From an uncultured Clostridia bacterium (GTDB lineage Bacteria > Bacillota > Clostridia > Oscillospirales > Oscillospiraceae): DNA of 35,180 nucleotides. The position numbers and the translations under genes are program-made. The notes under the pieces are model-generated. The model saw only the letters and a list, made by a program, of their open reading frames with translations, searched no databases and was not told where the DNA came from. Shown one piece after another: positions 23,297 through 30,774 of this stretch. The DNA is taken from contig CALYRG010000012.1 in the NCBI GenBank assembly GCA_945482615.1, forward strand, positions 1 to 35,180, in the 5' to 3' direction. Numbering within the stretch: the first letter of the stretch is position 1; the number at the start of each line of letters is the position of its first letter.

Positions 23297-23653
23297 ATGC
23301 GGATTCTGGATGAACAAGGCCGGGAAATTCCCTTCCCGGGCTACCGCAAGGGGCGTCTCGTCCCTGACCGGGTGCTGGTGCGCTGCCACGAGGCGGCGCC
23401 GGAGCAGAAGGAGAAATTCCACTATGCGGTGGTGAAGGAATACCCCGGCGGCGGCCGGGAGGTGCGGAAAATCATCGACCAGCCTGCCCTCCCCGCGAAG
23501 CCCGCCTGGGAGGAATTTGAGCAGATTCTTCGCTACATCCCCTACACCCCGGCAGAGCTGGCCCTCGCCACCGACCGGGCTGCGGACACCGACGCCATGC
23601 TTCTGGATCACGAGCTGCGGCTGGCCCTGCTGGAACTGGGAGGGAGCCTATGA
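23297..23653 (+). CDS. Phage tail-region protein, unknown (118 aa)
   Basis: The protein starts at ATG 23297 after AAGGAGG and overlaps the next gene by ATGA. It begins MRILDEQGREIP, has a central beta-like KFHYAVVKEYPGGGREVRKIID and a helical C-terminus (AELALATDRAADTDAMLLDHELRLALLEL). Its place between fibre genes suggests a fibre component or chaperone. I do not recognise the family. Confidence 0.75.
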   Translation: MRILDEQGREIPFPGYRKGRLVPDRVLVRCHEAAPEQKEKFHYAVVKEYPGGGREVRKIIDQPALPAKPAWEEFEQILRYIPYTPAELALATDRAADTDAMLLDHELRLALLELGGSL

Positions 23654-24297
23654 GCAGTCAGATGTATACCTCGGCCTTCACAGGGGCCCAGGTGGAGGAG
23701 GCCCTGCGAAGGGCTTTGACCTCGGTGCAGAGCATCAACGGCATCCGGCCCACCCACTCGGGCAACGTCTTCGTGGAGGGGGTACAGCCTGAGGGCGGGG
23801 AGCAGACCCCTGCCGCCGGCGGGGTATATGTGCCCTACGTGGAGAACGGTATGCTGTGCTGGGAAAATGAGGCGGGCCTCCCCAACCCCCAGCCGGTGGC
23901 GCTGCGTACCTTCCTGCCCGATGCGGTGTATCAGGTCTGCGGCAAGGCCCCGGAGGAGGGGAATGTGACACTGACACCCCAGGATGTGGGGGCGGCCCCG
24001 GCGGAGGCCCTGGAGGCGCTTGCCACCAAGGGCTATGTGGATGGGCGGCACTTTGCCGCCGTGCTCACCCTGGGGCTAGAAAACTGGCAGGAGGGGAGCC
24101 AGACGGCAGCCCTTCCCGATTTGACGGCGGAGGATGCGGTCATCGTGGCCCCGGAGCCGGGGGATGGCTTTGATGTGTATGCGCAGTGCGGCGTGCGGTG
24201 CGTGTCCCAGGCATCGGACAGCCTGACCTTCCGCTGCCGGGAGACCCCGGACAGGGCGCTGACGGTAAACGTACAGGTATGGAGGGCGGCGCAGTGA
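23650..24297 (+). CDS. Phage fibre-type protein, unknown (215 aa)
   Basis: The N-terminus SSQMYTSAFTGAQVEEALRRAL is a short helical adaptor seen in many clostridial phage fibre genes; GNVTLTPQDVGAAPAEALEALATKGYVDG is the repeat typical of phage fibre stems (LTPQDVGA, ATKGYVD). The C-terminal beta part (DLTAEDAVIVAPEPGDGFDVYAQCGVRC) ends at a GTGA overlap with the next gene. It is probably a receptor-contact or shaft component. Confidence 0.78.
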   Translation: MSSQMYTSAFTGAQVEEALRRALTSVQSINGIRPTHSGNVFVEGVQPEGGEQTPAAGGVYVPYVENGMLCWENEAGLPNPQPVALRTFLPDAVYQVCGKAPEEGNVTLTPQDVGAAPAEALEALATKGYVDGRHFAAVLTLGLENWQEGSQTAALPDLTAEDAVIVAPEPGDGFDVYAQCGVRCVSQASDSLTFRCRETPDRALTVNVQVWRAAQ

Positions 24298-25208
24298 TTT
24301 TCAACATGACAGGCCCGGGCATCTCCGGGGGCAATCTGACCGTCACCACCCCGGGGGCGGGGATCACCGTCACCGCAGCCAGGGACGGCAAGACAAAGAC
24401 CAGGGTTTCCGGGGCGGACGGAACGGCGGTGTTCAAGGGGCTGGAAAGCGGGGACTGGGCAATTGCCATCACAGACGGCAGCCAGACGGCCCAGAAAACG
24501 GTTGCCGTCACAACAGACTACGCTGTCGCGCTGACCTTCTTCGCGGCCACCATAAACGTTTCCTACCCCGAGGGGTCTTCCTGCACCGCCACCGACGGCG
24601 TGACCACCCTCACCGCCCCCGACACCGGCGGAACATGGGCGTGCGTTGTTCCCAATGCCGGGACGTGGACGGTGACGGCAACGGATGGCTCGGAGTCCAA
24701 GAGTGAAACCGCGGAAATCACAACCGACGGGCAGAGCGTAAGCGTATCGATTGATTATGGATTTGATCTATACAAAGCGGGAGACGAACGCATAGCGGTA
24801 ACCGGAGGCTGGGTCACAGGATCAACAGGAAAGGGAACCCATTCGGTTCAAAAGCTGGATTCCGGAATGCATATGAAATGTGTTCAGGGCGATTCGGATG
24901 TATCGGATGACGTTGGCGTCAGAACAAGCAGCAAAGTCGATCTCACAGGCTACAGTCAACTGACGATCCAGTATAGAATTATCACACGTTCCTATAAGCT
25001 GAGCCTGAAAGTCGGAACGTCAACAGCCGTCGCCACCAGCAATTCCTCCTCCTATGACGCGATCCTGGATCTGAACGGAACCCCCGGAAACTACGAAAAA
25101 ACCCTGCCGATCAACTTCAGCACCCAGATGTACATTGGCGTCTGCACCCATTGTACGTATGGGCTCCCAACATCCGAATTTGTTGTGGAAAGAGTATTCC
25201 TGCGATGA
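24294..25208 (+). CDS. Phage receptor-binding-type protein with Ig-like repeats and foreign C-terminal domain
   Basis: The 304-residue protein starts at GTG 24294, overlapping the previous stop, with GGAGGG 7 bases upstream; the ATG at 24279 is less well placed. The first half has beta-sandwich repeats (GGNLTVTTPGAGITVTAARDG, GTAVFKGLESGDWAIAITDG, GGTWACVVPNAGTWTVTATDG), like big-domain carbohydrate or surface modules. From about residue 150 (base 24745) the base composition turns clearly more AT-rich and codon use changes. This C-terminal domain (AVTGGWVTGSTGKGTHSVQK ... VDLTGYSQLTIQYRI) looks like a recently exchanged binding domain. It probably contacts the host surface. Confidence 0.75.
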   Translation: MIFNMTGPGISGGNLTVTTPGAGITVTAARDGKTKTRVSGADGTAVFKGLESGDWAIAITDGSQTAQKTVAVTTDYAVALTFFAATINVSYPEGSSCTATDGVTTLTAPDTGGTWACVVPNAGTWTVTATDGSESKSETAEITTDGQSVSVSIDYGFDLYKAGDERIAVTGGWVTGSTGKGTHSVQKLDSGMHMKCVQGDSDVSDDVGVRTSSKVDLTGYSQLTIQYRIITRSYKLSLKVGTSTAVATSNSSSYDAILDLNGTPGNYEKTLPINFSTQMYIGVCTHCTYGLPTSEFVVERVFLR

Positions 25209-25224
25209 GGAGGTGGGAAAAAGG

Positions 25225-25533
25225 ATGGTAGTATATCTTGATTCCGATTTTAAGTGCCACGCATCCAATCCGGAGAGCATCTATACCGCTGTGGAGACCG
25301 GCTTCTTTGACGGCAAATGTGATGCCTATATGGAGGGCTACCGGTTTGTTCCATCCGGGGCAGTGTGGACGCGCTCTGACGGCGCGGTGTTCCATGGGGA
25401 GATGATCGCCCCCTGGAAGGATTGGCGGGAGCTGGAGGAAGCCCAGCGGGTGTACGAGCGTTCGTGCCTGGAGGAGGCTGTGGTGCAATTGGAGTATGAA
25501 AACGCCCTGCTGCGGCTGGGGCTGATGGAGTAA
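25225..25533 (+). CDS. Phage tail-region protein, unknown (102 aa)
   Basis: The protein MVVYLDSDFKCHASNPESIY...DGKCDAYMEGYRFVPSGAVW, then FHGEMIAPWKDW and a C-terminal coiled coil, is of a type frequent beside XkdX genes in clostridial phages. ATG 25225 is 11 bases after AGGAGG, a long spacing. The longer frame from 25135 would overlap the previous gene by 74 bases, so I reject it. Two Cys are present. The function is unknown. Confidence 0.78.
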   Translation: MVVYLDSDFKCHASNPESIYTAVETGFFDGKCDAYMEGYRFVPSGAVWTRSDGAVFHGEMIAPWKDWRELEEAQRVYERSCLEEAVVQLEYENALLRLGLME

Positions 25534-25544
25534 AGGAGGATACA

Positions 25545-25688
25545 ATGCTTTATAACGTACTTACAAGGATGATCGCAAGAGGCCAGGTGGAGGGCCTGGC
25601 AGAAAAGGTGGACGTGTTCTACGCCGTGGGCAGACTCACCCAGGAGCAGTACCAGACCATCACCGCCCTTTTGGAGGCGGCCCGATGA
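25545..25688 (+). CDS. xkdX: XkdX-family small phage protein (47 aa)
   Basis: The short frame reads MLYNVLTRMIARGQVEGLAE, then VDVFYAVGRLTQEQYQTITA and ends in LLEAAR. The LTQEQYQTIT end and the 45-50 residue length are those of XkdX, a small protein next to lysis genes in PBSX-like prophages whose role is not established. ATG 25545 follows AAGGAGG by 6 bases and the stop overlaps the endolysin start (ATGA). Confidence 0.85.
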   Translation: MLYNVLTRMIARGQVEGLAEKVDVFYAVGRLTQEQYQTITALLEAAR

Positions 25689-26224
25689 CGGCGGAGGGAA
25701 AGCAGTGCCTGCTGCGCTACCTGGGCTACGCCCCCGGGCCGGTGGACGGTATCTGGGGGCAAAGCAGCCAGTCCGCGCTGGCGCGGTTTCAGAAGGCGGA
25801 GGGGCTGCCGGAGGGGGCGGACCCGGAGGCGGCGCTGCTCAGCGCCGTGGCCGGAGGACGGTTTCGCCGGGAGGCGGATTTCTGGCAGGACATCCGCTAC
25901 TTCCAAAGGGAGGAGTACCGCTGCCCCTGCGGATCTTGCGGCGGCTTCCCTGCGGAGCCGGACGAGGCGCTGGTGCGCGCAGAGAACCGGGTGCGGGAGG
26001 CGCTGGGCGTGCCCATTTACAACACCAGCGGGGTGCGGTGCCAGGGGCACAACAGGGCCGTGGGCGGGGTGGAAAACAGCCTGCATCTTACCGGCAAGGC
26101 CGTGGACTTCTATGCCCCGGGGAAAAGCGCCGGGGAGCTGCTGGCCCTTGCCAAGGCCCAGCCGGAGATCGTCTACGCCTATGCCATCGATGGCTCGGCG
26201 GTACACATGAATGTTGCGAGGTGA
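25685..26224 (+). CDS. Phage endolysin: peptidoglycan-binding domain plus M15-type peptidase
   Basis: The 179-residue protein has a short PG_binding_1 module (GYAPGPVDGIWGQSSQSALARF, residues 14-35) and a zinc peptidase M15A-type domain with NTSGVRCQGHNRAVGG, NSLHLTGKAVDF (His134, Asp141) and AVHMNV (His174). The domain cuts peptide cross-links in the wall; phage enzymes of this type lyse the host. Two cysteine pairs (CPCGSC) near residues 80-85 may bind a structural metal or oxidise. ATG 25685 overlaps the XkdX stop. XhlA and holin genes follow, forming a lysis cassette. Confidence 0.9.
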   Translation: MTAEGKQCLLRYLGYAPGPVDGIWGQSSQSALARFQKAEGLPEGADPEAALLSAVAGGRFRREADFWQDIRYFQREEYRCPCGSCGGFPAEPDEALVRAENRVREALGVPIYNTSGVRCQGHNRAVGGVENSLHLTGKAVDFYAPGKSAGELLALAKAQPEIVYAYAIDGSAVHMNVAR

Positions 26225-26228
26225 GGGT

Positions 26229-26531
26229 ATGGAGGACGCGGCCCTTCAGCGGGAGCTGGCAGAGCTCACCGCCCGGTGCAAGAGCAATACCCACCGGCTT
26301 GACAAGCTGGAGGAGAATGTGGAGGCGGTCAGGAGCCTTGCCACCTCCGTGGCGGTGATGGCCCAGAAGCAGGGCCGGATGGCCGCCCAGATGGAGAAAA
26401 TCGCCCTGGACGTGGAGGAGATGAAGCTCTCCCCCGGCAGGCGCTGGACTGCCGCCGCCGAGAAGGTGCTCTTTGCGGTGCTGTCGGCCCTGGTGGGCTT
26501 CGTTCTGGCAAAGCTGGGAATTGCTGGTTAA
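26229..26531 (+). CDS. XhlA-like lysis accessory protein
   Basis: The 100-residue protein has a coiled coil (ELAELTARCKSNTHRLDKLEE, then KQGRMAAQMEKIALDVEEMK) followed by a C-terminal membrane segment (KVLFAVLSALVGFVLAKLGIAG). This is the layout of XhlA proteins, membrane-associated partners of holins and endolysins. ATG 26229 has GAGG upstream, 4 bases after the endolysin stop. The holin is 350 bases downstream, beyond a REP block. Confidence 0.83.
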   Translation: MEDAALQRELAELTARCKSNTHRLDKLEENVEAVRSLATSVAVMAQKQGRMAAQMEKIALDVEEMKLSPGRRWTAAAEKVLFAVLSALVGFVLAKLGIAG

Positions 26532-26547
26532 ACGTGCGTTCTTCTCG

Positions 26548-26850
26548 TAGGGGCGATTATCAATCGCCCGGAGCTGTAGGGGCGGTTATCAACCGCCCGG
26601 TTCGGGTGCGGTGGTGGGCGGGCGATTGATAGGAAATTATGGTATGATTGCCACCGGCAATCATGGAGATTTTGATTCGCTGCGGGTCGCACCACGCCCC
26701 TACGGTGTACGGGGTTACGGCGGGCGATTAATAATCGCCCCTACGGTGTACGGGGTTACGGCGGGCGATTCATAGGAAATTATGGTATGATTGCCACCGG
26801 CAATCATGGTAATTTTGATTCGCTGCGCGATGCACCACGCCCCTACCTGG
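26548..26850. repeat. REP cluster between XhlA and holin genes
   Basis: Two REPs on the plus strand (about 26548-26571, GCGATT, and about 26576-26599, GCGGTT), an elongated REP on the minus strand (about 26620-26703), a GCGATT-class REP on the minus strand (about 26722-26744) and a second elongated REP (about 26762-26846). The lysis cassette is therefore cut in two by repeats. Confidence 0.88.
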
Positions 26851-26881
26851 CCCGTGCCATTATCATAAGGAGGAATTGAAC

Positions 26882-27205
26882 ATGTGGGAATATTTTATCT
26901 ACACCTACGGCAGCCAGGTTTTGCTGTCCATTCTGTGTATGCTCTTTGGAGGGCTGGGGCTGCTGGTGCGGCAGCTGGCCCAGCGGTATCTCACCGACGA
27001 GAGTAAGCGCGCCGCCGCGGCCACTGCGGTGCGCTTTGCCGAGCAGGTGTTTTCCGACCTTCACGGCGAGGAGAAGCTGAGCAAGGCCATGGAGGCTGCC
27101 GCCCTGCTTCTCAAAAACAAACGCATCCCCTTCGATGAGAAGGAGATGCGGATTCTTCTGGAGGCGGCGCTACAGGCCTTCCATACCGCCCTGCAGCAGG
27201 GCTAG
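26882..27205 (+). CDS. Phage holin, LLH-type
   Basis: The 107-residue protein has one strong N-terminal membrane segment (QVLLSILCMLFGGLGLLVRQ) and a cytoplasmic, helical C-terminus (TAVRFAEQVFSDLHGEEKLSKAM, ALLLKNKRIPFDEKEMRILLEAAL) typical of LLH-family holins. Holins let the endolysin reach the wall at the end of infection. ATG 26882 follows AAGGAGG. Its last 36 bases overlap the convergent FliB-like gene, the point where phage and host genes meet. Confidence 0.87.
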   Translation: MWEYFIYTYGSQVLLSILCMLFGGLGLLVRQLAQRYLTDESKRAAAATAVRFAEQVFSDLHGEEKLSKAMEAAALLLKNKRIPFDEKEMRILLEAALQAFHTALQQG

Positions 27206-28132
27206 CAGCCTCTCGTCCGTCATGGCGGGCTCGCTGTAGGCGGCGGTGAGCAGGGCTTCCAGATTCTCGGGGTCGGAGAAAACCTCCCGGGCGTAGCGGA
27301 AGGCTGCGTCCTTTCCCAGGGCACGGATCACCAGGGTGGACACGACGATCAGCTTGACCCTGGCGTAGAGGTCGCCGTCGGAGGCGGTTTGCAGCCAGAA
27401 CCGCCGCACAAGATACCGGGATAGGGCCCGGTGGGATTCCTGCCAGGTATCCGGGGCGGGGGATGAAAGCCGCTCCCGCCAGCGGCTGTCCAGAATGTCC
27501 AGCCCGGCGAAAAAGGAAAGCAGAGCATTCAGATTCCCATTTTTCGCAAGAAGCCGGGCATTCAGCAGGGCGGCTTTTTCGTCAAAGGCCCCGGGGTCAT
27601 CGCCGTCCAGAATGGCCTGGATATGGCAGCCGTAGAACAGCAGCACACACAGGGCATCCCCCAGGGGGTAGGCGGTGAGGATTTGATCGGCCTTTATCCG
27701 GCTGGAGATCAGCAGGGCGAGGACAGGATCATCGGTTTCCGGCTGGGCGGGAGCCTCGGGACTTATCAGAATCAGCCGCGCCGCCTCCGGGCAGCCCAGG
27801 TCCAAGTCCCCTTCGGTAAAGCCGGGGTACTCGTGGCGGAGTCTGGGGTAGTCCCGGCAGGTCCGGCACAGAGCCTCCTCCCCCAGGGCCGCCTGAATGC
27901 GGCACAGGCCGGAGCTTTCCTGCATGGGGCAGCGGCCCCCATGGTTTTGCAGGAGGGTCTGCCCGTCCTCCTCCCGGAGATTCCGGCGAAGGCTATCCCA
28001 CTGGGGGCCGGACAGACCGCGATACCGGGCGGCGGAAGATGCGTCCACCGGCACCGCCCACCCATGGCAGCAGTTGTCCGGGCAGCGGTCGGCAAGGCAC
28101 CGAAAGCGGGAATAGTAGCCGGGTACAAGCAT
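27170..28132 (-). CDS. FliB-family (flagellin lysine N-methylase-like) protein
   Basis: The 320-residue protein begins PGYYSRFRCLADRCPDNCCHGWAVPVD, the Cys-rich motif of the FliB family (Cys12, 17, 21, 22), with further cysteines at CPMQESSGLCRIQ and LCRTCRDYP. These could form an iron-sulphur or zinc centre. Named members methylate flagellin lysines, but most clostridial copies sit away from flagellar genes, as here, so the substrate is unknown. ATG 28132 has AAAGGAC upstream, close to a REP. Its 3' end overlaps the holin end. Confidence 0.85.
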   Translation of the reverse strand: MLVPGYYSRFRCLADRCPDNCCHGWAVPVDASSAARYRGLSGPQWDSLRRNLREEDGQTLLQNHGGRCPMQESSGLCRIQAALGEEALCRTCRDYPRLRHEYPGFTEGDLDLGCPEAARLILISPEAPAQPETDDPVLALLISSRIKADQILTAYPLGDALCVLLFYGCHIQAILDGDDPGAFDEKAALLNARLLAKNGNLNALLSFFAGLDILDSRWRERLSSPAPDTWQESHRALSRYLVRRFWLQTASDGDLYARVKLIVVSTLVIRALGKDAAFRYAREVFSDPENLEALLTAAYSEPAMTDERLLALLQGGMEGL

Positions 28133-28145
28133 AGAGAAGTCCTTT

Positions 28146-28345
28146 CGTAGGGGCAGTTATCAACCGCCCGAAGGTAGGGGCGATTATCAATCGCCCGGAG
28201 GTATGGGCGGTTATCAACCGCCCGAAGGTAGGGGCGGTTATCAACCGCCCGGTTCGGGTGCGGGGTTACGGCGGGCGATTAATAATCGCCCCTACCGGTG
28301 CGGGATTACGGCGGGCGATTGATAATCGCCCCTACGGGGAGGCGG
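28146..28345. repeat. Six REPs upstream of the FliB-like gene
   Basis: Four direct copies run on the plus strand from about 28146 (GTAGGGGCAG variant, then GCGATT, a GTATGGGCGG variant and GCGGTT), followed by two GCGATT copies on the minus strand (about 28272-28294 and 28313-28336). The rest to 28430 shows no gene. Confidence 0.85.
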
Positions 28346-28430
28346 GAAAGCCTCTGGTGCGGCAGATGGACATGGCGGGCGGTGAACACCGTCCGCCAAT
28401 TTCATCGTTCAACGCAAAGAGCGTCAATTG

Positions 28431-29225
28431 TCAATTTCCCCTTACCGGGCGGATGGCCTTCATCAGGGAGGCGGCATCCTCCAGAGCCTGGCGGCTCTGG
28501 GCAATGGCCATCTGCAGCGCCGTAATTCTTCCCATGGCCTCCTCGGTGGCGGCGGTAAGCTCCTGGCTTGCTGCGTTCACCTGAAGCTGGGCCTGACTCA
28601 GCACCCCATTGGCCTGATGATACACAAGCTCCGACTGCTCCCGGACGAACCGCTCCGCCTGCTGCTGCCTGCGGTACAAATCCACAACCCCGGTCTGGGA
28701 GTCGGCAAGCTGCCGTTCCAGCTCCGCGATCTTCCCCTGGGCGGCGGCAAGCTGCTCCTCCAAGGCCCGGGCCTTGCCCTGGGCGGCGAGAACGTCCTGT
28801 CCCGCGGTGCCGAGCTGCCCCTCCAGCTCCCCGATCCGGCTCTGTGCCAGCATCAGCTCGGTGTTGAGGTCCTCAATCATGGCATTCAGGGCGGCGGTGT
28901 CCGGCGGAGTGGTTTCCTGGGCGGCGGTCTGCGGGGCAGCGGCCTGGGCGGCGTTCAGCTTTTCGTTGGCCTCGTCCAGCCGGCCCTCCAGCATGGCACT
29001 GTAGGCCCGCTGGGATTCCAGCTCCCGGCGAAGCCGTTCCAGCTCTGCCGTGGTGTCGGGGTCAACCTCCGGGCGGTTTTTCAGCTTGCTTTGCAGGGCG
29101 CGGTTTTCCTCCCGCAGGGCATCCAGCTGAATCTGGTGCTTGTTGTTGGTGTATTCCAGAAAATGCACCACGTCTTCCCGGTTGAAGCCGTTGAAGGCGG
29201 TGCGAAAGGTCTGCGGTGCGTCCAT
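28431..29225 (-). CDS. DivIVA-like coiled-coil protein
   Basis: The 264-residue protein opens with FRTAFNGFNREDVVHFLEYTNNKHQIQLDALREEN, the DivIVA/GpsB-type N-terminal domain that targets curved membranes. Long coiled coils follow (ELERLRRELESQRAYSAMLE; ELEGQLGTAGQDVLAAQGKA) with a Pro/Thr/Ala linker near residue 105. DivIVA-like proteins organise cell division and polar growth in Firmicutes. ATG 29225 follows a GGGGG site; the longer frame from 29288 extends into the promoter. It is next to the pilus operon, but has its own promoter. Confidence 0.82.
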   Translation of the reverse strand: MDAPQTFRTAFNGFNREDVVHFLEYTNNKHQIQLDALREENRALQSKLKNRPEVDPDTTAELERLRRELESQRAYSAMLEGRLDEANEKLNAAQAAAPQTAAQETTPPDTAALNAMIEDLNTELMLAQSRIGELEGQLGTAGQDVLAAQGKARALEEQLAAAQGKIAELERQLADSQTGVVDLYRRQQQAERFVREQSELVYHQANGVLSQAQLQVNAASQELTAATEEAMGRITALQMAIAQSRQALEDAASLMKAIRPVRGN

Positions 29226-29255
29226 AGTGTGTCCCCCTTGATGCGCTTTTGTGTC

Positions 29256-29284
29256 AGTATAGCATATCTTCTGCCGAAAAACAA
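29256..29284 (-). promoter_or_regulatory. Promoter of the DivIVA-like gene
   Basis: On the minus strand TATACT (29256-29261) and TTGTTT (29279-29284) are 17 bases apart. The promoter overlaps the short gap after the PilT-like gene, so this gene can be expressed apart from the pilus operon. Confidence 0.65.
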
Positions 29285-29298
29285 CCAATGTTTTTGCC

Positions 29299-30354
29299 CT
29301 ACAGCAGCCGTCCCAGCTGCTCGGGCCGGTCGGCGAAGTACAGGGCAGTCTCCCGGGTGATGCGCCCGGCCTTGTATAGCGCCGCGATGGCCTGATCCAT
29401 GGAGATCATGCCCTCCCGGGCACCGGTGGCGATGGCGTTGTCGATCTGGTGGTTCTTGTTCTCCCGGATCATGCTGCGCACGGCGTTGTTCAGACGCAGA
29501 ATCTCGCAGGCGGGCACCCGGCCCCCGGCCACATCCGGCAGCAGCTGCTGGGACACCACGGTTTTCAGCACCGTGGCCAGCTGTACCCTTATCTGCTGCT
29601 GTTGGGTGCTGGGGAAGGCGTCGATGATCCGATCCACCGCATTCACAGCCCCCCGGGTGTGCAGCGTTGCCAGCACCAGGTGGCCGGTTTCCGCGGCGGT
29701 GAGGGCGGTGTGGATGGTCTCGGGGTCCCGCATCTCTCCAAGCAGTATCACGTCCGGGGCCTGGCGGACGCAGGCGCGGAGTGCGGACAGGTAGTCCTGG
29801 GTGTCGATGGCGATTTCCCGCTGGCTGACGATGCTTTTCCGGTGGCGGTGCAGAAACTCCACCGGATCCTCCAATGTCACAATGTGGCACTCCCGGGTGC
29901 GGTTGATCCTGTCGATGATGCAGGCCTGGGTGGTGGTCTTGCCGCTGCCCGCAGTGCCGGTGACGAGAACCATGCCGGAGGTCAGCTCCGCCAGCTCCAT
30001 CACCCCCTGGGGGATGCCGATGGCCTGCCAGTCGGGAATCTCAAAGCTCACCAGCCGGATCACCGCCGCCGCGGAGCCCCGCTGCCGGTAGGTGTTCACC
30101 CGGAACCGGGCAAGGGAGGGCAGGGCGAAGGAAAAATCGTCGTCCCCCCGGGCGTGGAAATGCTCCATGCTCCGTCCGGCGGCCTGATAGATCTCCGTGA
30201 GGATCTGCTCCGTGTCAGCGGGGAGCAGGCGGTTTTCGTCCAGCGGCAGCAGATGCCCCTCCACCTTCTGGCAGGGGGCCTTGCCGGCTACAAAGAATAC
30301 GTCAGAGGCCGCATCGGCCACAGCCTGACGCAGATAGTCCATCCAAGGGCACAT
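29299..30354 (-). CDS. pilT: PilT-like type IV pilus retraction ATPase
   Basis: The 351-residue protein has the GspE/PilT ATPase set: Walker A GTAGSGKT (133-140), Asp box LEDPVE (161-166), Walker B DVILLGEMRD (201-210) and the His box HLVLATLHT (225-233). PilT hexamers depolymerise the pilus at the inner face of the membrane. The N-terminal PAS-like part (SDVFFVAGKAPCQKVEGHL) fits PilT. ATG 30354 has AAGGAG upstream. It is the last gene of the pilus-like operon, 21 bases after the pseudopilin gene. A GspE/PilB assembly ATPase is not in the window. Confidence 0.92.
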   Translation of the reverse strand: MCPWMDYLRQAVADAASDVFFVAGKAPCQKVEGHLLPLDENRLLPADTEQILTEIYQAAGRSMEHFHARGDDDFSFALPSLARFRVNTYRQRGSAAAVIRLVSFEIPDWQAIGIPQGVMELAELTSGMVLVTGTAGSGKTTTQACIIDRINRTRECHIVTLEDPVEFLHRHRKSIVSQREIAIDTQDYLSALRACVRQAPDVILLGEMRDPETIHTALTAAETGHLVLATLHTRGAVNAVDRIIDAFPSTQQQQIRVQLATVLKTVVSQQLLPDVAGGRVPACEILRLNNAVRSMIRENKNHQIDNAIATGAREGMISMDQAIAALYKAGRITRETALYFADRPEQLGRLL

Positions 30355-30375
30355 GATAACCGCTCCTTTCCAAGG

Positions 30376-30774
30376 TCATTGGCCGTCCCATACCGGAAGG
30401 CCGTCCACCAGCTCCCGCTCCGGAGCCAGGGTCTGCCAGCGAAGCACCTTCCAGCGGTCTCCCGTCCGGGTCAGCTCCACCTGCAAGGTCAGCTCCTCCC
30501 CGATGGGAACGCTGTAGCGGTACACGCCCTGGGCAAGGGTCACCTCCCGGGGAAGCGCACCTGCCCGGAGCTGGGCGAAAATGGTCTCCGCCTGACAGTC
30601 GGCCCGGTAGTAGTTCTCCACAGCCTGGGCCGAGGACTGGGACAGCCGCTTTTCCGCCTGGACGGTGCTTAAGGACAGCAGGGCAAACACCGTCAGGCAC
30701 AGCAGGGCAAAGGCAACAAGCAGGGAGCTGCTGCCCACTGCCGGGGGCTGAATGTCCCGGGTTTCGTTTTTCAT
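30376..30774 (-). CDS. Pseudopilin / PilX-like minor pilin
   Basis: The 132-residue protein has a short charged N-terminus and one membrane helix (VGSSSLLVAFALLCLTVFALLSLSTVQAEKRLSQ), as in prepilin-like proteins, then a small extracellular domain ending in WKVLRWQTLAPERELVDGLP. The classical prepilin cleavage site (G followed by FTLIE) is not evident. The gene overlaps the one before it by 4 bases. It is a minor pilin or pseudopilin by context. Confidence 0.72.
   Translation of the reverse strand: MKNETRDIQPPAVGSSSLLVAFALLCLTVFALLSLSTVQAEKRLSQSSAQAVENYYRADCQAETIFAQLRAGALPREVTLAQGVYRYSVPIGEELTLQVELTRTGDRWKVLRWQTLAPERELVDGLPVWDGQ

Larger units (their letters stand above)
9895..27205 (+). mobile_element. 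Short-tailed phage particle cassette (cryptic, defective or domesticated prophage)
   Basis: Nineteen genes on the plus strand encode packaging, head, connector, tail-fibre and lysis functions in normal phage order. The P22-type portal, N4-gp56-family capsid, tail-hub protein and ejection-like protein, with no tape measure or tail tube, point to podovirus morphology. No integrase, excisionase or clear replication genes flank it; genes on both sides are ordinary host genes. REPs occupy most gaps between its operons, yet every gene is open. This fits an old resident element. The boundaries given are the first shared promoter box and the holin end, not proven attachment sites. Confidence 0.8.
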
